A stretch of 64,000 nucleotides of DNA from Levilactobacillus lindianensis (GTDB taxonomy: Bacteria > Bacillota > Bacilli > Lactobacillales > Lactobacillaceae), in NCBI RefSeq assembly GCF_003946095.1, contig NZ_RHOD01000006.1, positions 53,063 through 117,062 on the forward strand. The letters run 5' to 3'. The position numbers and the translations under genes are program-made. Of this stretch, positions 58,367-64,000 are shown piece by piece. The notes beneath the pieces are model-generated. The model ran no database searches and was not told the DNA's origin. It worked only from the letters and a program-made list of their open reading frames with translations. How positions within the stretch are numbered: position 1 is the stretch's first letter; every line of letters starts with the position of its first letter.

Positions 58367-58614
58367 CAGCTCACCTCCTCACTGGATTTTCCAGTTTCTA
58401 AATCAGTAACTTTTTGGGTAAATAGCTTTGTAATTGGAATTCCCAACACCTTATGAAGCATCGGAATTGTATTGGCATCGAACGCATACTTCCCACTCTC
58501 GTATCGAGAATAGTTAGCCTTACTGCCCATGTCTAGGTAATTAGCCATATCTTGCTGGGTCAATTTCAATTCAATTCGACGACTTTTTATCAGATGCAAA
58601 TCAAGCTCAATCAT
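58366..58614 (-). CDS. Cro-like XRE repressor
   Basis: 82 residues. LIKSRRIELKLTQQDMANYLDMGSKANYSRYESGKYAFD is an HTH. Leftward first gene from the early promoter, opposite to cI; it has the usual Cro position. Confidence 0.75.
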   Translation of the reverse strand: MIELDLHLIKSRRIELKLTQQDMANYLDMGSKANYSRYESGKYAFDANTIPMLHKVLGIPITKLFTQKVTDLETGKSSEEVS

Positions 58615-58657
58615 TATTCGTCCTCCTTCCGGTTACTGATATGTTAACCATGACTAT

Positions 58658-58764
58658 ATAATAAGTTACTAGTTTAGTAATGTCAAGAAAAATCGTTACT
58701 TTTTTAGAAACTTTTTGTTTCCAAAAAAGTAACCGTGCTATCATCTAGTTGTCAATAAAGTAAC
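58658..58764. promoter_or_regulatory. cI/cro switch region: two promoters and three operators
   Basis: Leftward: TTGACA (58686-58681), 17 bp, TATTAT (58663-58658). The 15-bp dyad TTACTA-GTT-TAGTAA (58666-58680) fills the spacer exactly. Rightward: TTGTTT (58715-58720), 18 bp, extended -10 TGCTATCAT (58736-58744). GTTACTTTTTT/AAAAAAGTAAC (58695-58733) forms a second, wide dyad. A third half-site, AAAGTAACG, lies at 58757-58765. A GGTTACTGAT copy at 58631 may be a further site. Confidence 0.8.
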
Positions 58765-58780
58765 GAAAGTGAGGCCAATC

Positions 58781-59149
58781 ATGGATAAAGAATTAATTTC
58801 TAGAATTATTGACTTACGAGAATCGCGCAATTGGACCCAAAAAGACCTCGCAGATAAGATGGGGTTCAATAAAGTAACAATGAATAAGATAGAACATGGG
58901 AATCGAAACATAACCAATTCTGAACTTGCTAAGTTCGCAGACATTTTTGAAGTCACCACAGATTATCTCCTTGGTAAGAATAGTACTCCTATGTGGGCTA
59001 ACGAAAAGGATACAAATGACTTAGAAAAATTCCTAACTGATAACGAAGGGTCCATGACTTATGGCGGTGAAGACCTCACAGAAGAAGAAAAAGAGCAAGT
59101 GCGTGTGGCAATGACAACCATTTTCTGGAAACGCCACAAACACAACTAG
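58781..59149 (+). CDS. CI-like XRE repressor
   Basis: 122 residues from ATG 58781. HTH: LRESRNWTQKDLADKMGFNKVTMNKIEHGNRNI; then linker helix typical of Gram-positive CI of the ImmA-controlled kind; no S24 peptidase domain. So induction would work by ImmA cleavage rather than RecA-stimulated self-cleavage. Co-transcribed with immA. Confidence 0.8.
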   Translation: MDKELISRIIDLRESRNWTQKDLADKMGFNKVTMNKIEHGNRNITNSELAKFADIFEVTTDYLLGKNSTPMWANEKDTNDLEKFLTDNEGSMTYGGEDLTEEEKEQVRVAMTTIFWKRHKHN

Positions 59150-59160
59150 GGGCTGATTGC

Positions 59161-59577
59161 TTGGAAAAGATAAGTAACGTTGCGAAAACCGTAATGAATC
59201 GATACCACACCGCCAACCCCTTTACAATTGCAGAAAGACTTAATATTCAAGTCGAATGGTGCTTGTTTGGCCATTATCCACTAGGTAAAACTGTCTATGA
59301 TGGTGACCAGCCTGTTGTTATGCTCAATACAACAATTAGACATACCCCTACCCAATACTTTGTTATGGGCCACGAGCTAGGCCACGCCATCCTTCAAGAG
59401 GGCCTGGTCGGCTACTATACAAGTAGCAACAAGGCACACGGTCAGCTTGAAACTGAGGCAGACGAGTTTTCGGCCGCATTGATGGGTCTATTATTCATTG
59501 AGGATAACGACCGTATGCCGTGTTCATACGAGGATCTGGTCCATCAATATGGCCTGCCATTTGGAAACAATATCTAA
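59161..59577 (+). CDS. ImmA/IrrE-type metalloprotease
   Basis: 138 residues from TTG 59161. HELGHAIL is the zinc HExxH motif, followed by EADEFSAALM with the third ligand Glu region. Known ImmA proteins cleave the partner XRE repressor to induce the mobile element. The coding region lies 11 bp after the CI-like gene. Confidence 0.85.
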   Translation: MEKISNVAKTVMNRYHTANPFTIAERLNIQVEWCLFGHYPLGKTVYDGDQPVVMLNTTIRHTPTQYFVMGHELGHAILQEGLVGYYTSSNKAHGQLETEADEFSAALMGLLFIEDNDRMPCSYEDLVHQYGLPFGNNI

Positions 59578-59587
59578 GGAGGAAATT

Positions 59588-59896
59588 ATGAAAAAAATCT
59601 GGATCGCCCTCGTTTCAGCAATTGCTTTAACCATGTTTATCAGTACCTCAGCAAATGCCAGTTACTATAAACGCGCGTATGTCACTCGCAACATTACCGT
59701 ATATAAATTCATCCGAGGTGATAGCTATGCAACTAGTCGCCTGGGTCATCATCTAAAATTACATTATGGGAAAACTATCCATGTTGCACCCTTCTATCAT
59801 ATGGGAAAGGACGGCTATTTCTTGAAAGTAAACGGCCACGGATCAAAACTATATTATGCACGAACGAACAGTTCTAAATGGTTTACACGATATTAA
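59588..59896 (+). CDS. small secreted protein of lysogeny module
   Basis: 102 residues from ATG 59588 (AAGGAGG upstream). Signal peptide MKKIWIALVSAIALTMFISTSANA; mature part is very basic, Tyr/His-rich and SH3-like in strand pattern. Such lysogen-expressed secreted proteins often protect the host against superinfection; this is inference. Confidence 0.65.
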   Translation: MKKIWIALVSAIALTMFISTSANASYYKRAYVTRNITVYKFIRGDSYATSRLGHHLKLHYGKTIHVAPFYHMGKDGYFLKVNGHGSKLYYARTNSSKWFTRY

Positions 59897-59897
59897 C

Positions 59898-59933
59898 AGC
59901 TTCTGTCTGGTGACTCCCCTCGGTTCGATTCCA
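59898..59933 (+). repeat. imperfect 36-bp repeat, copy 1
   Basis: AGCTTCTGYCTGGTRACTCCC-type unit, 30 of 36 positions shared with 60371-60406; it contains a T-loop-like TTCGATTCC. Downstream of the secreted-protein gene. Copy 2 is described separately. Confidence 0.55.
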
Positions 59934-59964
59934 ACAAGGTCCACTTAGGTAACTATCTAAGGAG

Positions 59965-60099
59965 ATGACTTTAACGTTAAAGAAAGATGTTTTTCAATTG
60001 ATAAATGATCTAATCGACCACTTACCAGTTATTGCTCTGATTGTATTAGTTATCATAATTGTGTCCTTTTACGTTTTTCACATACGGTCAAAACACTAA
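59965..60099 (+). CDS. 44-residue single-TM peptide
   Basis: AAGGAG touches ATG 59965, so a start slightly downstream is also possible. One strong TM helix (VIALIVLVIIIVSFYVF). Typical of small lysogeny-module peptides. Confidence 0.45.
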   Translation: MTLTLKKDVFQLINDLIDHLPVIALIVLVIIIVSFYVFHIRSKH

Positions 60100-60123
60100 C
60101 TTTTGCATTATGGAGGTAATTAA

Positions 60124-60345
60124 ATGGTTTTTACTGATGTATTTAATGTTATGCATGACGACTGCAAGATCATTCAAACTCAGAACGACTTCAAACGTGT
60201 GTTTATTATTGAAAACGAACAGGGAGTACGTTTTACCTGTTTGAAAGATGATGCACCTCGCTCTTCCAAAATTCACGATCATTGGAAACATGCCAAGCCT
60301 AGTGACTCTCCTGATGAACATCCTTTTCATGATAAATTTGTGTAA
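60124..60345 (+). CDS. lysogeny-module protein, tandem copy 1
   Basis: 73 residues, GGAGG 7 nt before ATG 60124. FTDVFNVMHDDCKIIQTQNDFKRVFIIENEQGVRFTCLKDDAP then HWKHAKPSDSPDEHPF. More than half of its residues recur in the next copy. Not recognised elsewhere; small, soluble, His-rich end. Confidence 0.6.
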   Translation: MVFTDVFNVMHDDCKIIQTQNDFKRVFIIENEQGVRFTCLKDDAPRSSKIHDHWKHAKPSDSPDEHPFHDKFV

Positions 60346-60370
60346 CTGGATTGTTATATGCCTAAGACGT

Positions 60371-60406
60371 AGCTTCTGCCTGGTAACTCCCTTCGATTAG
60401 ATTTCA
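60371..60406 (+). repeat. imperfect 36-bp repeat, copy 2
   Basis: The partner of 59898-59933, at the same distance from a duplicated gene's end. Suggests that a gene-plus-spacer unit was copied. Confidence 0.55.
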
Positions 60407-60527
60407 GGAATAAGCATAATTTCAAAAAATGTTGTAGTCAATGTCGACAATTATTATCACTGGTCTATCATTTTCGTCCAATTCGTATGGGTATAATTTA
60501 TGTCCAACTGATATGGGAGGTCTTAAT

Positions 60528-60746
60528 ATGGATTTCGTTGATGTCTTCAATGTTAAACATGAGAACTGCAAAATTGTAGAGACTCGGAATGAGTTCAACC
60601 GCATTTTTATTATTGAAAATGAACAGGGCGAACGCTTCACCTGCCTTAAAGAAAATGCGCCTATTGGTAAAAAATTTGGCGGACATTGGAAACATGCTAA
60701 TCCACAAGATTCTCCTGAGGCTCACCCTTTCAGAAATAGATTTTAA
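60528..60746 (+). CDS. lysogeny-module protein, tandem copy 2
   Basis: 72 residues from ATG 60528 (GGGAGG upstream). DFVDVFNVKHENCKIVETRNEFNRIFIIENEQGERFTCLKENAP then HWKHANPQDSPEAHPF: clear paralogue of copy 1. Confidence 0.6.
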   Translation: MDFVDVFNVKHENCKIVETRNEFNRIFIIENEQGERFTCLKENAPIGKKFGGHWKHANPQDSPEAHPFRNRF

Positions 60747-60830
60747 AGCCTTATCAAGTATCTATTCAATTATCCTATTGTCCACACCCGACGACGTTAA
60801 AAGCTGTACATATTTTTAGGAGGATCACTT

Positions 60831-61442
60831 ATGAGAATAATTGGTTGGATATTAATTATAGTAATCTGCTTATGGGCATACGGTGCCTATAGTGAAAATA
60901 AGGAGGGAAAAGAAAAAACCAAGACAAGCACATTTGTAATTGCGGCATTAATTATGCTTTTTGTGGGCTTTCCGATGGCCTTTCACCATACGGCTACAAA
61001 AGCAGCAACATCACACCACATAACTAAAACCGAAAAGGCTTCATCATCGAAAGCTAGTTCAAAGCGAGAATCATCTAAAAAGGAAAAAGCCCAGGTCAAT
61101 AAAGCCAAGGCTAAAAATGAAAAAGAAAACCTAGCAGACTACAAAAAGGCACTTAAATCTGTTCCGGAAAAAACAAAAGGCGCTATCACAGACGCTTACG
61201 TTGATAAAGATAGCGGTGAAACAATGGTCACGTTATCCGATGACGCTCTCGGATACTCAAGCAATGAGCTGAAAACTGTAGCGAAGACCGCTTGGAATTC
61301 AATTGGCAACTTAAGAGACAATTACACGCCATTTCCTGACGACGCTGGCTCGACTGAAATGTACATTACTATTCAAGACAGTGCTGGTAACAAGATTGCG
61401 CATACTTCCCTGATGGGATCATTTAAGTATGATGGCGAATAA
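60831..61442 (+). CDS. membrane protein upstream of integrase
   Basis: 203 residues. Two TM helices (IIGWILIIVICLWAYGAYS; FVIAALIMLFVGFPMAF), a Lys/Ser/Ala-rich linker, then an extracytoplasmic domain (AITDAYVDKDSGETMVTLSDDAL...). Commonly seen next to integrase in lactobacillar prophages; possibly superinfection immunity. Confidence 0.6.
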   Translation: MRIIGWILIIVICLWAYGAYSENKEGKEKTKTSTFVIAALIMLFVGFPMAFHHTATKAATSHHITKTEKASSSKASSKRESSKKEKAQVNKAKAKNEKENLADYKKALKSVPEKTKGAITDAYVDKDSGETMVTLSDDALGYSSNELKTVAKTAWNSIGNLRDNYTPFPDDAGSTEMYITIQDSAGNKIAHTSLMGSFKYDGE

Positions 61443-61451
61443 TTTAAACTT

Positions 61452-61474
61452 AGCCCTTAATTGGGCTTTTCTTT
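61452..61474 (+). terminator. terminator before the integrase gene
   Basis: AGCCC-TTAATT-GGGCT followed by TTTCTTT. Confidence 0.65.
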
Positions 61475-61515
61475 AACGTGTTCAAAGAACATACGTTCTA
61501 AATGGAGGAATTATC

Positions 61516-62700
61516 ATGGCACAAATATTCAAACGCGGTGACAGCTGGAAGGCCAAGGTCTACTTCAAAGACATTCACGGCAAGCGGACGTCACGCTCAC
61601 AGGAAGGATTTCGCACTAAGAAGGAAGCCGAAGCGGCCGCCCGGGTGATGGAAGACACTTACAAGAACGGATCCGACGTCGACGACAAGAACATCTCTTT
61701 TAGCGACTACTTTCAGAAGTGGTTCCACATCTTCCGGGAACCTGGTCTGTCAGATACCACAATTGCCCGGTACCAGTACACCATCAACGTCATTGATGAG
61801 TATTTCGGCGACACCCTCTTCCGTAAGATCAAAACGGCCGACTACCAGGAATTTCTCAACTGGTTCGGGAACGGAAACGGCAAGGACGCGAAGCCCCACG
61901 CTAAGGCGACCGCTGACAAAATCAACACACACATCCGGGCCGCTGTCCGCAATGCAGTCAACGATTCGGTCATCAGCCGGGATTTCACGCAAAACACTCA
62001 CGTCGTCTACGACAGCAGCCGGACCCGTGAGATCAAATGGCTCTCATATGACGATGCAGCCAAGCTGTACAACTACACGCTAAACCACTTGGAAGGCATT
62101 GACGTTGTCCCCTATATGGTTCTGACTGCCCTACTTACCGGCATGCGCCAGCAAGAAATCGCGGGGCTTACCTGGGACGACATCGACAGCAAGGGTGGCT
62201 TCATCAAGATCACGAAGACCTGGAACTGGACGAAGCGTGACTTTGGCCCCACCAAGAACCCGGCATCCGTCCGGACCATCTCGATTGACCGCAACCTGGT
62301 GAACATCTTGACCAAACTGCAGTATGAGCAAAAACGCTACTTGAAAGTGAACGACAAGACTAATCCACACAGCCTGGTTTTTCTGTCGCGCTACAACCGT
62401 GTCCCCTCTTCTAAGGCCCTCAACGACCGGTTACACGAACTGATGAAGGACGCCGACATCAACATATACCTGCGGTTCCACGGGCTCCGGCACACTCACG
62501 CGTCCATTCTGCTGTATCAGAAGATGTCGATTGCCTATATCAGCCACCGACTTGGTCACCAGGACATCGCCACAACAACGAAGACTTATCTCCATATCAT
62601 CAAGGAACTGGAGCAGGAAGAGACCGTCCGCACCCGTGAGATCTTCACTGACCTGGGGAAGAAGGCCGACTGGTCCGACTTCAAAGTCAAGGCCGAGTGA
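61516..62700 (+). CDS. int: tyrosine integrase
   Basis: 394 residues. N-terminal arm-binding AP2-like region, SAM-like core-binding domain (residues 60-160) and catalytic domain with R in TALLTGMRQQEI, HGLRHTHAS (His-x-x-Arg), GHQDIATT and the nucleophile Y in TTKTYLHI. GC-rich codons set it apart from the AT-rich lysogeny genes just upstream. It targets the 3' end of the adjoining tRNA-Leu(CAA). Confidence 0.92.
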   Translation: MAQIFKRGDSWKAKVYFKDIHGKRTSRSQEGFRTKKEAEAAARVMEDTYKNGSDVDDKNISFSDYFQKWFHIFREPGLSDTTIARYQYTINVIDEYFGDTLFRKIKTADYQEFLNWFGNGNGKDAKPHAKATADKINTHIRAAVRNAVNDSVISRDFTQNTHVVYDSSRTREIKWLSYDDAAKLYNYTLNHLEGIDVVPYMVLTALLTGMRQQEIAGLTWDDIDSKGGFIKITKTWNWTKRDFGPTKNPASVRTISIDRNLVNILTKLQYEQKRYLKVNDKTNPHSLVFLSRYNRVPSSKALNDRLHELMKDADINIYLRFHGLRHTHASILLYQKMSIAYISHRLGHQDIATTTKTYLHIIKELEQEETVRTREIFTDLGKKADWSDFKVKAE

Positions 62701-62752
62701 TGGGTGCACCCAAATGGGTGATTCTCACTCCTGAATGGGTGCACCTTGGGTG
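62700..62752. promoter_or_regulatory. attP-arm direct repeats
   Basis: TGGGTG occurs at 62701, 62715, 62736 and 62747, twice as the longer ATGGGTGCACC. Repeats of this sort next to int and att are arm-type binding sites for the integrase. Confidence 0.65.
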
Positions 62753-62795
62753 CGCACTTTTGCAAAACCATATGCGAATATATTTTTTTAGATAT

Positions 62796-62839
62796 AAAAA
62801 AGAGCAGGAACGCTGTTATATCAACGTTCCTGCTCTTTT
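62796..62839 (-). terminator. phage-borne terminator for the host tRNA operon
   Basis: AAAAGAGCAGGAACG pairs with CGTTCCTGCTCTTTT perfectly; T6 on the minus strand, 26 nt beyond the tRNA-Leu 3' end. It replaces the displaced host terminator at 17482-17523. Confidence 0.85.
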
Positions 62840-62863
62840 GAAAGTGGTTTATGAATTATAGTT

Positions 62864-62880
62864 ATACCGGAGGTGGGGTT
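62864..62880. repeat. prophage right attachment core
   Basis: ATACCGGAGGTGGGGTT, identical to 17549-17565; equals the 3' end (T arm and acceptor) of the intact tRNA-Leu(CAA). Confidence 0.9.
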
Positions 62881-62949
62881 CGAACCCACACGACCTCAAC
62901 GGTCACTGGATTTTGAGTCCAGCGCGTCTGCCAGTTCCGCCACTCCGGC
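62865..62949 (-). tRNA. tRNA-Leu(CAA), integration target
   Basis: Class II tRNA on the minus strand: acceptor GCCGGAG/CTCCGGT (G1-U72), anticodon loop CTCAAAA (CAA), long variable arm, T-loop TTCGAAC. Restored by the att core after integration. Confidence 0.95.
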
Positions 62950-62980
62950 AAAAAAATACTGATTGGATACACCCAGTCAA

Positions 62981-63051
<71 letters not shown>

Positions 63052-63109
63052 ATAATCGCCTATCCAATCTGATTGGATCAGCTAATAAATCAAGATGCCC
63101 AATCCTAAG

Positions 63110-63183
63110 GGCGGTATGTGGGAATCGAACCCACGCGTGCCGGAACCACAATCCGGTGTGTTAACCACTTCACCAATACCGCC
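63110..63183 (-). tRNA. tRNA-His(GTG)
   Basis: Anticodon stem CCGGA/TCCGG with loop TTGTGGT (GTG); additional 5' G (G-1) facing C73, as expected for His. Confidence 0.94.
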
Positions 63184-63196
63184 ATTACATTACAAA

Positions 63197-63267
63197 CAGG
63201 GATAGTAGGAGTTGAACCCACATCGACGGTTTTGGAGACCGTTGTTCTACCATTGAACTATATCCCT
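63197..63267 (-). tRNA. tRNA-Trp(CCA)
   Basis: Acceptor AGGGATA/TATCCCT; anticodon loop CTCCAAA (CCA); T-loop TTCAACT. Confidence 0.94.
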
Positions 63268-63271
63268 ATGA

Positions 63272-63354
63272 TGGTGGGGAGTGGATTCGAACCACCGAAC
63301 CCGAAGGAGCGGATTTACAGTCCGCCGCGTTTAGCCAGACTTCGCTACCCCACC
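63272..63354 (-). tRNA. tRNA-Tyr(GTA)
   Basis: Class II; acceptor GGTGGGG/CCCCACC; anticodon loop CTGTAAA (GTA). Confidence 0.94.
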
Positions 63355-63359
63355 ATAAA

Positions 63360-63432
63360 TGGCGCAGGACGGAATCGAACCGCCGACACATGGAGCTTCA
63401 ATCCATTGCTCTACCAACTGAGCTACTGAGCC
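63360..63432 (-). tRNA. tRNA-Phe(GAA) with an acceptor mismatch
   Basis: Anticodon loop TTGAAGC (GAA). The acceptor reads GGCTCAG/CTGCGCC, leaving U4 opposite C69 unpaired; the rest pairs. Confidence 0.9.
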
Positions 63433-63483
63433 ATTTTACCATCATATTGTTTGCTGTGTATTAAATTAATAATAACATAACAA

Positions 63484-63557
63484 CGGTCCGTACGAGACTC
63501 GAACTCGTGATCTCCTCCGTGACAGGGAGGCGTCCTAACCAACTAGACCAACGGACC
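63484..63557 (-). tRNA. tRNA-Asp(GTC)
   Basis: Acceptor GGTCCGT/ACGGACC; anticodon loop CTGTCAC (GTC). Confidence 0.95.
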
Positions 63558-63577
63558 ATAATAAGTTATGTTACTGA

Positions 63578-63650
63578 TGGAGGATACAGGGCTCGAACCT
63601 GTGACCCTCTGCTTGTAAGGCAGACGCTCTCCCAACTGAGCTAATCCTCC
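63578..63650 (-). tRNA. tRNA-Val(TAC)
   Basis: Acceptor GGAGGAT/ATCCTCC; anticodon loop CTTACAA (TAC). Confidence 0.95.
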
Positions 63651-63654
63651 AAAA

Positions 63655-63727
63655 TGACCCGTACGGGATTCGAACCCATGTTACTGCCGTGAAAGGGCAG
63701 TGTCTTAAACCACTTGACCAACGGGTC
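63655..63727 (-). tRNA. tRNA-Glu(TTC)
   Basis: Acceptor GACCCGT/ACGGGTC; anticodon loop CTTTCAC (TTC). Confidence 0.95.
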
Positions 63728-63739
63728 ATACTTTGAAAA

Positions 63740-63830
63740 CGGAGAGTGAGGGATTCGAACCCTCGAAACAGGTTAGTACCCGTTTACAGCATTTCCAATG
63801 CTGCTCCTTCAGCCACTCGGACAACTCTCC
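63740..63830 (-). tRNA. tRNA-Ser(GGA)
   Basis: Class II; acceptor GGAGAGT/ACTCTCC; anticodon stem CAGCA/TGCTG with loop TTGGAAA (GGA). Confidence 0.95.
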
Positions 63831-63839
63831 ATTATTAAG

Positions 63840-63912
63840 CTCCGGCAGGCGGGCTCGAACCGTCGACAACCTGATTAACAGTCAGGTGCTCTACCAACTG
63901 AGCTATGCCGGA
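63840..63912 (-). tRNA. tRNA-Asn(GTT)
   Basis: Acceptor TCCGGCA/TGCCGGA; anticodon loop CTGTTAA (GTT). First tRNA after the 5S gene. Confidence 0.95.
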
Positions 63913-63919
63913 ATAATCG

Positions 63920-64000
63920 CGTAGCAACGTCCTATCCTCGCAGGGGGCGATCCCCCAACTACTATCAGCGTGCTGAAGCTTAACTTCCGTGTTCGGCATG
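63920..64000 (-). rRNA. rrf: 5S rRNA, 3' part (partial)
   Basis: The minus strand reads CATGCCGAACACGGAAGTT... and ...GCGAGGATAGGACGTTGC, the conserved middle and 3' parts of firmicute 5S rRNA. The 5' end is outside the window. The tRNA cluster is transcribed with the rRNA operon. Confidence 0.92.

Larger units (their letters stand above)
17549..62880. mobile_element. complete-looking temperate myovirus prophage, 45.3 kb
   Basis: The element is bounded by 17-bp direct repeats derived from tRNA-Leu(CAA). It carries an integrase, ImmA/CI/Cro lysogeny switch, RecT-type recombination, DnaD-type replication, ArpU late regulator, TerS/TerL packaging, SPP1-type portal, head, contractile tail (sheath, tube, tape measure, Mu/PBSX-like baseplate) and a holin/lysin cassette. 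No essential structural gene is visibly broken, so it may be inducible. Late and early genes lie on the minus strand, lysogeny genes on the plus strand. Confidence 0.95.

Noticed and set aside
59898..59940. tRNA gene suggested by TTCGATTCC and AAGGTCCA
   Set aside because: No T stem, D arm or acceptor pairing; only a T-loop-like string in a repeat.

Overview
The window is a chromosome segment of a heterofermentative-type lactobacillus (Lactobacillaceae; the gene set best fits Levilactobacillus brevis or a close relative). The evidence is an S_MK (SAM-III) riboswitch in front of metK, which is typical of Lactobacillales, a C69 dipeptidase, a CcpA-type cre site in front of a GH65 phosphorylase/beta-phosphoglucomutase pair, Lactobacillus-type DUF5776 and DUF960 proteins, and an rRNA-linked tRNA operon. 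Species assignment is inference.

Layout. 1-17.5 kb is host DNA: a partial dipeptidase, tRNA-Leu(CAG), two YbjQ-family proteins, VanZ, OhrR with a visible OhrR-type operator, a CPBP protease, the GH65/pgmB operon, a Cof-type phosphatase, a deoxynucleoside kinase, a DHA2 drug exporter, metK, several unknown proteins and a secreted metzincin protease. From about 16.6 to 17.5 kb there is no plausible protein gene. Instead there is a dense set of helices on a purine-rich minus strand with its own promoter and terminator: a candidate giant structured RNA of about 840 nt (GOLLD/ROOL-like class).

17549-62880 is a complete-looking 45.3-kb prophage with a contractile (myovirus) tail. A 17-bp direct repeat, the 3' end of tRNA-Leu(CAA), marks both ends. 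The tyrosine integrase lies beside the intact tRNA. The tRNA operon lost its native terminator to the insertion, and the phage carries a replacement hairpin. Late genes run right to left on the minus strand: ArpU regulator, a noncoding structured-RNA/tRNA region, HicAB, TerS, TerL, portal, head, sheath, tube, tail chaperone, tape measure, baseplate (XkdP/Q/R/S, gp47, gp48-like), tail fibre, small lysis-region peptides, LLH holin and GH25 lysin. The early region, also minus, runs from a Cro-like repressor through RecT, a RecE-like nuclease, a DnaD-type initiator with internal iterons, an antirepressor, YopX, LexA-like and RusA. The plus-strand lysogeny module holds a CI-like repressor, ImmA, small secreted or membrane lysogenic-conversion proteins and the integrase. 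An XRE plus unknown-protein cassette sits against the direction of transcription at 50.2-51.1 kb.

62.8-64 kb is the host tRNA operon (Leu, Cys, His, Trp, Tyr, Phe, Asp, Val, Glu, Ser, Asn in + coordinate order), downstream of a 5S rRNA on the minus strand.

The main candidates for something new are: the two large noncoding structured regions (one at the attachment site, one between arpU and hicA); two 67-nt tRNA-like elements with shortened anticodon arms in the second region; a slippery heptamer in a small lysis-region gene that would add a transmembrane anchor; and the divergent XRE cassette.
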